The notes under the pieces are model-generated. The model saw nothing but the letters and a program-made list of their open reading frames with translations. It was not told where the DNA came from and ran no database searches. The position numbers and the translations under genes were made by a program. A stretch of 19,508 bases of DNA from CAMYLY01 sp039587215 (GTDB lineage: Bacteria > Gemmatimonadota > Gemmatimonadetes > Gemmatimonadales > GWC2-71-9): NCBI GenBank assembly GCA_039587215.1, contig JBDHIW010000022.1, forward strand, positions 1-19,508. Direction: 5' to 3'. Position 1 is the first letter of the stretch. Every line of letters starts with the position of its first letter. Shown in pieces: positions 1 to 7,481 of the stretch.

Positions 1-2484
1 CACGATCGCCACGTCGCCATCAAGGTGATCCTGCCGGATCTGGCGCAGTCCCTCGGCGCGGACCGATTCCTTCGGGAAGTCCAGATCACCGCCAAGCTCC
101 AGCACCCGCACATCCTGCCGCTCTACGACTCGGGCGCGGCCGAAGGCAAGCTCTACTACGTGATGCCCTTCATCGAAGGGGAGTCGCTCGGCGACCGCAT
201 CGATCGGGAGAAGCAGCTCCCGGTCAAAGAGGCCGTGCTGATCTGCAAGGAAGTGGCGCAGGCGCTGGGCTACGCGCACAGCATGGGCCTCGTTCATCGG
301 GACATCAAGCCGGACAACATCATGCTGACCGGCGGACACGCGGTCGTGGCGGACTTCGGCATCGCACGCGCCATGGACGCGGCGGGCGGAGAGAAGATCA
401 CGCAGACGGGCATGGCGGTCGGCACGCCGGCGTACATGAGCCCGGAGCAGGCGTCGGGGGAGTCGGTCGATGGGCGCAGCGACCTGTACAGCTTGGGGTG
501 CGTCCTCTACGAGATGCTGATCGGTCAGGTGCCGTTCACCGGCCCAACGCCCATGGCGATCATGGCGCGGCACACCATGGACAACGTGCCCCCGCCGACG
601 ATCATGCGCGACGCGGTTCCCGACGAGCTCGAAGACGTCATCATGACGTCGATGGCCAAGACGCAGGCCGATCGGTATCAGACCGGCATGGAGATGGCCG
701 AGGCGCTCGATATGGTGGACGTGCACACCGCCATGCACCGGCGCCCGTCGGTGGCCATGCGGCAGTCGGGCATGATGGCGCGTCCGTCGGGACGAACGTC
801 GCGAATGGTCTCGGGCGAGTTCCTCCCCGAGTTGCCGTGGTGGCGGCGCACGCCCGTGCTCGTCGGCGTGTTCGGTGCGCTCGTCATCACGGTCGGAGCG
901 CTCGTGGCGGTCGTGCTGGGTAGTGGTGGGGGCGGCAGCGTGGCCGGGGCGGGCGTGGGCGACGGCGGTCTCGATCCGCGACGCGTCGCGGTGCTGTATT
1001 TCCAGGATCTCACGAGCGACCGGTCGCTCGCCTACGCGGCCGACGGACTCACCGAGGGGCTCATCGACGAACTCGCGCAGGTCCGTGGGCTCGATGTCGT
1101 GTCGCAGAACGGCGTGGCGCAGTTCCGCGCCACGGAGCTCGCACGGGACAGCGTCGCCCGGATTCTGTCGGCCGGCACCGTCGTCGTCGGGAGTGTCGAG
1201 CGGGAGGGTGGTGAGCGCGTTCGGGTAACGACGCGCCTCGTGGATGGAACGTCGGGCGCCGACGTGGGGCGCCGCACCAGCTTCACGCTCCCCGAGGTCG
1301 GGATGCTCGCCGCAACCGATTCCGTCGCCCACGACGTGTCCAACACGCTACGCGAGTGGCTCGGGGAAGAGGTCGAACTGCGCGAGCGCCGTGCGGCGAC
1401 GACGAGCGTCGCGGCGTGGGCGGCGGTCCAGCGGGCGGAGCGGGCGCGGAAGGACGCGGAGGATGCGGCCGGGCACGGCGAGCTGGACGCCGCGGTCGGG
1501 CTCCTTGCTGGGGCCGACTCCCTGCTCGCGGCGGCGGAGTCCCAGGACCCGGAGTGGTCGGACCCCGTCGTGATGCGCGGGTGGGTCGCCAACGACGGGT
1601 CGCTCTACGAGCGGAACAGGGCACCAGACCTGCTGCGCAGCGGTCTCGGACACGCGGAGCGTGCCCTGGCAATGGACGAAGAGAACGCCGAGGCGCTGCT
1701 GTTGCGGGGGACGCTGCGCTACCGGCTCTACCTGCAGCGCGTCACGGAAGACGAAGAGGAGTGGAACGCGCTGCTCTTCGGCGCACGCGAAGACCTCGAA
1801 CAGGCGACGGCGATCGATCCGAGTCTCGCGGAGGCGTACGAGGTCTTGAGCTTCGTCCTGTACGAGCCGCAGGTGGACGAGGTACCGGGGGCGCTGCTGG
1901 CGGCAAGGCGGGGGCTGGACGAGGACGCCTTCCTGCAGCGGGCCGACGTCCTCATTTCCCGCGCCTTCTGGGCGACGCTCGACCTCGAACAGCTCAACGA
2001 GTCGCGGCGCTGGTGCGCGCAGGGCGGAGAGCGATTCGAGGGACACCCCGAGTTCCTGCGGTGCCAGCTCTGGCTCATGGCAACGCCAGCGGCCGAACCC
2101 GATCTGGCGCGGGCGCGGGAACTGATCGCGGCCCTCGATCCGCTGTACCCGGACGGGCCCGGCGGCGCCTACCGGCGGGCGGAGTTCCAGATTGTCCTGG
2201 CGGCGGTGCTCGGCCGCGCGGGGCTGGCCGACAGTGCTCGTGCGCAGATTCAGCGTGCCCGTGACATGATCACGTTCGAGATCGACCCCGAGCAGGAGCT
2301 CATTCCGCGCGTGGCCTACGCCTACACGACCATCGGTGACTTCGACACGGCCATCGACCTGCTCAAGCAGTATGTCGCGGCCAACCCGCACCACGGGTTT
2401 GCCGAGACGGCGGGGACCGTCTGGTGGTGGCGACCCGTCCGGAACCATCCCCGGTGGAGCGAGATCGAGGCGATAACGCGCTGA
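1..2484 (+). CDS. Membrane-anchored Ser/Thr protein kinase with TolB-like and TPR domains (5' end outside window)
   Basis: The frame is open from base 1, so the N-terminus and glycine-rich loop lie outside the window. 827 residues are present. The window starts just before the invariant lysine (AIK, codon 8). Then come the catalytic loop HRDIKPDN (Asp at codon 101), DFG (Asp at codon 118) and the activation segment GTPAYMSPEQ, all intact, so the kinase is probably active. A hydrophobic segment at about codons 283-305, flanked by WWRR, is a single membrane span. It should leave the kinase in the cytoplasm and the rest outside. After it comes a TolB/FlgO-like domain (begins RRVAVLYFQDL, about codons 326-460), then a helical TPR-like C-terminal part rich in Ala, Glu and Arg. 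The architecture is that of a transmembrane sensor kinase; the ligand and substrates are unknown. No partner phosphatase is visible. A lipoprotein gene follows 301 bases downstream. Confidence 0.93.
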   Translation, partial: HDRHVAIKVILPDLAQSLGADRFLREVQITAKLQHPHILPLYDSGAAEGKLYYVMPFIEGESLGDRIDREKQLPVKEAVLICKEVAQALGYAHSMGLVHRDIKPDNIMLTGGHAVVADFGIARAMDAAGGEKITQTGMAVGTPAYMSPEQASGESVDGRSDLYSLGCVLYEMLIGQVPFTGPTPMAIMARHTMDNVPPPTIMRDAVPDELEDVIMTSMAKTQADRYQTGMEMAEALDMVDVHTAMHRRPSVAMRQSGMMARPSGRTSRMVSGEFLPELPWWRRTPVLVGVFGALVITVGALVAVVLGSGGGGSVAGAGVGDGGLDPRRVAVLYFQDLTSDRSLAYAADGLTEGLIDELAQVRGLDVVSQNGVAQFRATELARDSVARILSAGTVVVGSVEREGGERVRVTTRLVDGTSGADVGRRTSFTLPEVGMLAATDSVAHDVSNTLREWLGEEVELRERRAATTSVAAWAAVQRAERARKDAEDAAGHGELDAAVGLLAGADSLLAAAESQDPEWSDPVVMRGWVANDGSLYERNRAPDLLRSGLGHAERALAMDEENAEALLLRGTLRYRLYLQRVTEDEEEWNALLFGAREDLEQATAIDPSLAEAYEVLSFVLYEPQVDEVPGALLAARRGLDEDAFLQRADVLISRAFWATLDLEQLNESRRWCAQGGERFEGHPEFLRCQLWLMATPAAEPDLARARELIAALDPLYPDGPGGAYRRAEFQIVLAAVLGRAGLADSARAQIQRARDMITFEIDPEQELIPRVAYAYTTIGDFDTAIDLLKQYVAANPHHGFAETAGTVWWWRPVRNHPRWSEIEAITR

Positions 2485-2785
2485 ACGGCGTACGTGTTGC
2501 GGTCCCGCAACATTACGACTGTTTAGATAGGAAACAGTCCAGCTGAAACGGGGTCATTGGGGGCCAGATTCGGTCCAGTGGCGGGCAGTACCCTGGCCCG
2601 CTCCTTGCCCTTTCCAACGGCATTCCAAACGGCGGGCGGTGCAACGGGGGCTAGCTTCGGGGTCGGTCCGCGCGTTAACTAGAAGGCTAAGTTGAACTTC
2701 GTTCTCCAAGACCCGTGACCTCCCAAGGGTTTGGTGCACTCGACCGAGTGCGCTTCCTGGGCGTGGTACGGGGAGGGTCGTTGCC
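2485..2785. other. 301-base intergenic region, kinase to lipoprotein
   Basis: I see no convincing gene here; a short antisense reading frame lacks recognisable protein features. The first 60 bases contain two tandem hairpins (listed separately). Near the downstream end is another inverted repeat, GCACTC (2736-2741) with GAGTGC (2746-2751), around a 4-base loop. A purine-rich GGGGAGGG about 8 bases before the ATG at 2786 is a good ribosome-binding site for the lipoprotein. The lipoprotein promoter must lie in this stretch, but I find no clear -35/-10 pair. A loose AT-richer patch around 2675-2705 is the most likely place. Confidence 0.5.
2496..2539 (+). terminator. Tandem hairpins just after the kinase gene, possible terminator
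   Basis: The first hairpin pairs GTTGCG (2496-2501) with CGCAAC (2506-2511) around a 4-base loop. The second pairs GACTGTTT (2517-2524) with AAACAGTC (2532-2539) around a 7-base loop. Both stems are perfect and begin only 11 bases after the kinase stop codon. Neither is followed by a run of T, so a classical intrinsic terminator is not demonstrated. They could instead be a 3'-end stabilising structure or a protein-binding site. Confidence 0.4.
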
Positions 2786-5230
2786 ATGTCGTCATCGTTG
2801 AAGCGCTCCGGGGTATTCATTGCGGCCGCGTTCGTCGGCCTCGTCGCCTGTTCCGATCACAACACGGGTGTCGCGCCGCCGGAGTTTCGCCTGGCGGACG
2901 CTTCGGGCTTCGCGGACACGACGCTCATCGACGGGTTCTATTTCCAGCCGCCGATGGTGCCGACACCCGAGTTCGATGGGACGTTCAATCCGGGGCTGCG
3001 GCCCAGCGTGACGGTGCACGGCCCGTTCGAGCTCCGGCAAGTCGACACGTCGGCGGCGGGCACGCCGATCCTCGATACGTATCCGGACGATCACCCGCTT
3101 GCCGCAAGCTGCAGCGCGTCGACGCTCTTCGCCGACGGATTCGACGTTACGGAATCGTTGGACCAGCAGGTCTATTCCACGAGCTGGCAGCCGCGCGTGA
3201 AGGGCGGCAAGCCCGGAACGCAGGTGACGCCGGACAAGGGCTACCGGATTTGCGTGACGAGTGAGGGATTCGTCGACGGCCAGATCACGACGCGCTTGCT
3301 CGGCTACCGCGACGTGAAGCCGGAAGAGTCGAACGACGACAACCGTTCGACGGCGCAGACCCCGGTGTACGAGTTCAAGGTCGGAAGCAACCTCCCGATC
3401 AAATTCCGCATCGAGGTCGGTGCGCTCGGCTGTTACACGCAGGAAGGCGAGATCGTCGACTGCACCGAGACCTATATCGATCCCACGGGTGGAACGGCCA
3501 TCTGCGAGAACTCCACCTGTTCGCTCCAGGTGCCTCCTGGCGCACTCGACTCAGGCGGCTTCTTCACGATTCAGCGGATCGAGAACGACGAGTGCAACGA
3601 GTCGATCGATGTCGACCCGACGTTCATCGACATGGCGCTCCCGCAGTTCCCGGGGTGCGTGCGCGTGACCACGAACGCCGCTGTGGCGGATCCCGATACC
3701 AGTAACCTGATCATCGTCGGCGCCTGCATCACCCTCACGGACTCCGCAGGTAACCTGATTCCGTCGCTCCAGAAGCTGACGGACGAGAATGGCCTGTTGC
3801 GGTCGGACATGATCTCACGGCTGCAGCTGCATCACCAGCGCTCCACCGACGGCAAGATCGAGGCGCTCCCGAACTTCCCGAGCGTGATCGACAACGCCTG
3901 CGACCAGCAGCTGCACGACTTCTTCGACAGCCAGGCGTCGTCCGGCGTGCTGGGGCGTCTCGCGTCGGCGACGCGCGGCATCCGACGCGTCGTCGCGCCG
4001 TGGACGGCGCCCAAGCGGGCGTTTGCGGCGGACCGCGGCTTCGGCGGCGGGTTCGGCGGTGCGTTCAGCCCCTTCGTGTGGGCGATGCCGGCCAAGATGG
4101 ATGGCTTCCGGTTCGAGGATCCGATCGACACGCCGTGGGTGAACAACGAGGATGGGACGAGCGGTGGCACGATCGTCCCGGTGGTGCAGCTGACCAACTC
4201 GGTGGATGCCTGTCTCGAGAGTGCGTGCCCGAATGGGCCTGAGGCGCTACCCGTCCCCGGGGCCGAGGTGACGTTCGAGGTCGCGTCGGCCGCCGACGGT
4301 CAGCTCTACGACGACGTGACCGGCACGTACGGGAGCACGGTGGTGCGCCGCACGGACAAGGCTGGCCGCGTGGCCGTGCCCTGGCTGTTGCCGGAAGACC
4401 CCGGTGAGTACACGGTGAATGCCTACGGGCTCGGCATCGGCGTCGACCAAGAGTTCGCGGTGCACTACAGCAACGGGACGGATCCCGGCATCCGGGAGCT
4501 CGGTACGCCGACGCTGCCCTTCGTGGCTGCGACGTGCTCCGACAAGACGTCCCTGCTCAAGGAGACGGGCGTCGAGACCGTGGGCGACCCGTCCGCGGAC
4601 GGGAGCTTCTACGAGAACTCCGCAGATATCCCGATCAACATCTCCGGTTCGGATGCCGATACGGCAACGCTCTACTGGACGACGGACTGCTTCAACACGT
4701 ACTTCGCCCTCGCCATTCCGGCGGCGGAAGACCTGCAGAACTCGCTGCGTATCGTGTTCGCGGAGAGTCTCCCGGCCACGCCGAACGCCGATGGCTTCTA
4801 CGAGACCGTGCCGCAGCCCGGCAACGACGACATGTGGACCATCTTCCGCGATAAGTTGGGTGCCTGGCAGATCGAGGACTGGCACGTGTCGCTCGACTGC
4901 AAAGGCAATAAGCAGTCGGAGTGCGGCGTGGCGGATACCGACGCGGGTGGCAGCAACGATCTGCTGACGCCGTTCGACGTGTTTGGCGGCGTGTATCCGG
5001 ACGTCGCCGTGTCGGAACTCGAGGGGACGACCTACTTCGAGTTCGCGAAGGCGTTCACGAGTGACTCCGCCGCGGGCGCGCTGGGCGACCTCGATATTCC
5101 CACGCCAGCCGTGGGAGGCTCCGTCGACGTCGGGTTCTATCTGGCCGTCCAGATGGGCAAGGGGGCCCAGGGCAATACGGAGTGGCCCGATTTCCGCGTC
5201 TTCAAGAAGATCACGATCGATCGGAAGTAA
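2786..5230 (+). CDS. Large secreted lipoprotein with Ig-like segments, unknown function
   Basis: 814 residues. The N-terminus has a charged start, a hydrophobic stretch and the lipobox LVAC with Cys22, so it should be lipidated and exported. Past that I do not recognise the whole protein as a named family. A segment at about residues 235-265 contains VPPGAL, reminiscent of the ZU5-like 'V-P-x-G-A-L' beta modules seen in surface proteins. About residues 485-575 (PVPGAEVTFEV ... DKAGRVAVPW ... PGEYTVNA) look like an invasin-type (Big-1) Ig-like domain. A Gly/Phe-rich patch (GFGGGFGGAF) sits near residue 420. Cysteines recur in the mature part, consistent with an oxidising extracytoplasmic site. 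The ATG at 2786 is preceded by a strong GGGGAGGG ribosome-binding site, which supports this start. It stands alone, closed by its own terminator. A structural or adhesive surface role is a guess. Confidence 0.85.
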   Translation: MSSSLKRSGVFIAAAFVGLVACSDHNTGVAPPEFRLADASGFADTTLIDGFYFQPPMVPTPEFDGTFNPGLRPSVTVHGPFELRQVDTSAAGTPILDTYPDDHPLAASCSASTLFADGFDVTESLDQQVYSTSWQPRVKGGKPGTQVTPDKGYRICVTSEGFVDGQITTRLLGYRDVKPEESNDDNRSTAQTPVYEFKVGSNLPIKFRIEVGALGCYTQEGEIVDCTETYIDPTGGTAICENSTCSLQVPPGALDSGGFFTIQRIENDECNESIDVDPTFIDMALPQFPGCVRVTTNAAVADPDTSNLIIVGACITLTDSAGNLIPSLQKLTDENGLLRSDMISRLQLHHQRSTDGKIEALPNFPSVIDNACDQQLHDFFDSQASSGVLGRLASATRGIRRVVAPWTAPKRAFAADRGFGGGFGGAFSPFVWAMPAKMDGFRFEDPIDTPWVNNEDGTSGGTIVPVVQLTNSVDACLESACPNGPEALPVPGAEVTFEVASAADGQLYDDVTGTYGSTVVRRTDKAGRVAVPWLLPEDPGEYTVNAYGLGIGVDQEFAVHYSNGTDPGIRELGTPTLPFVAATCSDKTSLLKETGVETVGDPSADGSFYENSADIPINISGSDADTATLYWTTDCFNTYFALAIPAAEDLQNSLRIVFAESLPATPNADGFYETVPQPGNDDMWTIFRDKLGAWQIEDWHVSLDCKGNKQSECGVADTDAGGSNDLLTPFDVFGGVYPDVAVSELEGTTYFEFAKAFTSDSAAGALGDLDIPTPAVGGSVDVGFYLAVQMGKGAQGNTEWPDFRVFKKITIDRK

Positions 5231-5250
5231 CGCGCTCGACTTGCTTCGAA

Positions 5251-5295
5251 CGCAAACGGCCCCGGTGGTTTCCCACCGGGGCCGTTTGCGTTTTT
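5251..5295 (+). terminator. Strong intrinsic terminator of the lipoprotein gene
   Basis: A perfect 18-bp stem, CGCAAACGGCCCCGGTGG (5251-5268) with its complement at 5273-5290, closes a TTTC loop and is followed by five T (5291-5295). It begins 20 bases after the lipoprotein stop. It lies between convergent genes and could also stop transcription coming from the zinc-ribbon gene on the other strand, although that side has only TTCG after the stem. Confidence 0.95.
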
Positions 5296-5311
5296 GCGGC
5301 GTGGCGCAACG

Positions 5312-5770
5312 CTAGTCGAACGGCAGCCGCCGGTCTGCACCGCTCCGGCGATAGGCGCCGCGCCGGTCGCTCGCGCGACGGTCGGGGAAGTCGATGGGAA
5401 GGTCTTCGATGCGACGGTCGCGGTGGCGCCGATTCACGTTGCGCCGTTCGTACGCTTTGCGGGACTCGAGATAGTCCATTCGTATGGAGATCGCGTCCGT
5501 GAGCGACCCCCACGCTCGGCGCAGCGTGCGATAGCGCTCCTGGTCTTCCTCGGACACATCCTCTCCGTCGTTGGCCGCGTCCAGGATCGCCTGCAGCTCT
5601 TCGGTGAGGCGCTGTCGCTCGCGCTGTAGGCGGCTCAGTTCGTCGACGTCAAAGTCGTCGGTGAGAATGGCGGCGACCTTGGACACGCGGGGCCCGACGG
5701 TGGGACGTCCGCATCCCGGGCAGAAACGGTTGTTCAGGTCGACGTCTTGGTGGCAGGTCGGGCAGGTCAT
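5312..5770 (-). CDS. Small zinc-ribbon protein with coiled coil and DRR-rich tail
   Basis: 152 residues. Four cysteines at 3, 6, 17 and 20 (CPTC ... CPGC) form a short N-terminal zinc ribbon. A charged helix around residues 42-75 (Leu/Arg/Glu/Gln-rich) is likely coiled coil. The last 45 residues are very basic and repeat the triplet D-R-R or a near variant (RRHRDRR, DRRASDRR, GADRR). I chose the ATG at 5770 because the zinc-ribbon begins there; the reading frame upstream is out-of-frame shadow of the neighbouring gene. It starts 44 bases after the stop of the SCP2-R2lox gene on the same strand, so the two are probably cotranscribed. I do not recognise a function. Nucleic-acid or protein binding through the ribbon and basic tail is an inference. 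Confidence 0.8.
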   Translation of the reverse strand: MTCPTCHQDVDLNNRFCPGCGRPTVGPRVSKVAAILTDDFDVDELSRLQRERQRLTEELQAILDAANDGEDVSEEDQERYRTLRRAWGSLTDAISIRMDYLESRKAYERRNVNRRHRDRRIEDLPIDFPDRRASDRRGAYRRSGADRRLPFD

Positions 5771-5814
5771 CGCTCGTACGATCCCTACGGCGGCGGACGG
5801 AGTCAATCGGTTCG

Positions 5815-7185
5815 TCAGTACAACTCGATTTCGATGAGCCGCTCGGCGGCGCTGCCGCCGGTCGATTCGGCGAGACCGATCGCGCCGGCGAACTGCTCGT
5901 ACGCGTCGAGCGCAAACTGGACGAGGCCGTCGACGTCGACGATCGGGTCGGGGAAGTCGAAGTGCCGTACCGTGTCCAAGACGTTGGGCAACTGCTCTTC
6001 GAAGACCTGCTCGACGATTGCGCGGTAGCGGGGCTCCCGCTCCAACATTTCTCGGAGGAAGTGGATCCCGAAGCTCACGTGGCGTCCCTCGTCCCGGCGG
6101 ATGAGACGGAATCCCTCTTGCAGGCCGGGCAGCCAACCGCGGTCGGCGAGCGCCTCGTGGGCGCCGCGGTACCCCGTCCGCGCCAGGAGCGCCTCGACGA
6201 CCCCCATGTAGTGCGCCACGCCCGGGACGAGCAGGTCGCGCACTGCGCGCGGGTCGTCGGTTGCGCGGAGCGCGTCTGCAATGGCGTCGAGCCCGTCGAT
6301 CAGCACCGCCTTGGGTGCCGGCGCCAAGTGGCGGGTCGTCTGGTGGTCGCCGAGCACCTCGCGAAAATACCGCGCAAAGAACTCGAAGTGCTTCGTTTCG
6401 TCGAACAGCTGCGACGTGAGAAACATCTCCTTGTCCATCCCCAGCTCCGCGCGTGCGAGCGCGGAAACGAAGGGGGTGAGCGTGCGTGCGACGGAACCTT
6501 CACCCTCGTAAAACAAGGCACAGAGCCGGTGAATCTGCTCGCCGTACTGTTCGTCGGGATGGTCCGCCTTGATGCGCTCCCACTGGTCGGCGTCCACCGA
6601 GAGATCGATGTCGACGGGATCCCAAGCCTGGCGCTTGGCTGTGGTGTACAGCTCGTAGTACTTCGAACGGTCGTGCGGTGCGGGCACCACGACCGCGCGT
6701 CCCTCGAGGCCGGCGGCCCGCCCGCTCGGAGCGGCGGCGGCGGCCTCGGGCGACGCGTGGTCGTCCGGGAAGTCCGTCGGCACTTGCCGGGCGCACGCCA
6801 CCAGCGCTTTCGCTCCGCGCACGTGCAGCATGAGTTTGGCCAGCGACCCCTCCAGCTGCAGCCGGCGTCGCACAATCGCCTGCACCGGGTCCAGTTCACC
6901 CCGCACGACACGCTTCCAGTCGGCGTAGGACCCGGTAATGACGAACGGCGTGTCGGTGGGGACGGTCTCGGTCACGCGCACGCCGCGGCAGTCGCCTTCG
7001 TGCAGGTCGAGCCGGACGACGACCGCGGCCGGGTAGCCCAGGCCGGGCTCCGGGTCCAGCACGAGTGCCACGGGCCACCTCCAGTGCTTCGCGGCCGCCC
7101 GATACGCCGGGTCGGCGGCGATGGCGTCCCGGAACGCCTCGGCCCAAGGGGACGTGAATGGTCGGTGGGAGGGCGCGTTGTGCAT
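5815..7185 (-). CDS. SCP2 lipid-binding domain fused to R2-like ligand-binding oxidase (R2lox)
   Basis: 456 residues. Residues about 12-140 match the sterol-carrier SCP2 family by eye (FVITGSYADWKRVVRGELDP, then a helix and VPTDF). A short Ala/Gly-rich linker (143-165) leads to a ferritin-like helical domain. In that domain the di-metal ligands of R2-type oxidases can be placed: E229, E263 and H266 (DETKH), E331, E366 and H369 (RRDEGRH). The residues that form the R2lox valine-tyrosine ether crosslink are also present: V232, three after E229, and Y326, five before E331. This spacing separates it from class I ribonucleotide reductase subunits. R2lox proteins carry a Mn/Fe centre and hold a long-chain fatty acid near it, so a lipid-binding SCP2 partner makes sense. 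The substrate is unknown. ATG at 7185 is the first good start. The zinc-ribbon gene follows it 44 bases downstream. Confidence 0.9.
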   Translation of the reverse strand: MHNAPSHRPFTSPWAEAFRDAIAADPAYRAAAKHWRWPVALVLDPEPGLGYPAAVVVRLDLHEGDCRGVRVTETVPTDTPFVITGSYADWKRVVRGELDPVQAIVRRRLQLEGSLAKLMLHVRGAKALVACARQVPTDFPDDHASPEAAAAAPSGRAAGLEGRAVVVPAPHDRSKYYELYTTAKRQAWDPVDIDLSVDADQWERIKADHPDEQYGEQIHRLCALFYEGEGSVARTLTPFVSALARAELGMDKEMFLTSQLFDETKHFEFFARYFREVLGDHQTTRHLAPAPKAVLIDGLDAIADALRATDDPRAVRDLLVPGVAHYMGVVEALLARTGYRGAHEALADRGWLPGLQEGFRLIRRDEGRHVSFGIHFLREMLEREPRYRAIVEQVFEEQLPNVLDTVRHFDFPDPIVDVDGLVQFALDAYEQFAGAIGLAESTGGSAAERLIEIELY

Positions 7186-7481
7186 GGTTAGGCGAATCCT
7201 CGGAGCGCGTTGGCCCGTTGTGTACGTGGGTGGTCGTGGTCGGCCGTCCGAACGCCAGTGGTGTCATGAGATAGTGGATTGCTCGCTTATCTGGTAGGGT
7301 TGGGTGGTCGTGGTGCCGGAACGCGCCATCTTTCAAGGCAGTCGCCGGCGGGAATACGGGAGACTTCGTCCTGGAGAGTCGAAAGCATGCGTGAGGCTGG
7401 AATGCATCGAACCATGCGGGTCGCTCAGCGTGCGGGACCGGTGTTCCGCGACCGGCGGTGTGCCGGACGGTGGGCGTGTCG
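7186..7481. other. Divergent intergenic region, R2lox and second kinase
   Basis: About 296 bases separating the R2lox gene (-) from the second kinase (+), so promoters for both must lie here. I find no consensus -35/-10 pair. An AT-richer patch at about 7265-7295 is the likeliest promoter region. A 14-base direct repeat is listed separately. Short reading frames crossing this region have no family features and no good ribosome-binding sites, so I do not call them. Confidence 0.4.
7227..7314. repeat. 14-bp direct repeat, two copies 74 bp apart
   Basis: TGGGTGGTCGTGGT occurs exactly at 7227-7240 and again at 7301-7314 in the divergent promoter region. Two identical 14-mers in under 100 bases of non-coding DNA suggest a regulator-binding pair, with a spacing of 74 bp, close to seven helical turns. 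The G/T-rich composition makes chance somewhat easier. Confidence 0.5.

Noticed and set aside
1348..2448. 366-residue open frame on - within the first kinase gene
   Set aside because: Composition (Arg/Pro/Gly-rich, no recognisable domain) is that of a shadow of the TPR-containing + strand frame.
5815..6500. Ribonucleotide reductase small subunit
   Set aside because: The ferritin-like part carries the Val/Tyr crosslink pair and E-x-x-V spacing of R2lox, and no large subunit gene is nearby.
5962..7191. 409-residue open frame on + opposite the R2lox fusion
   Set aside because: No domain features; the minus-strand protein has all catalytic residues, so this is a shadow.
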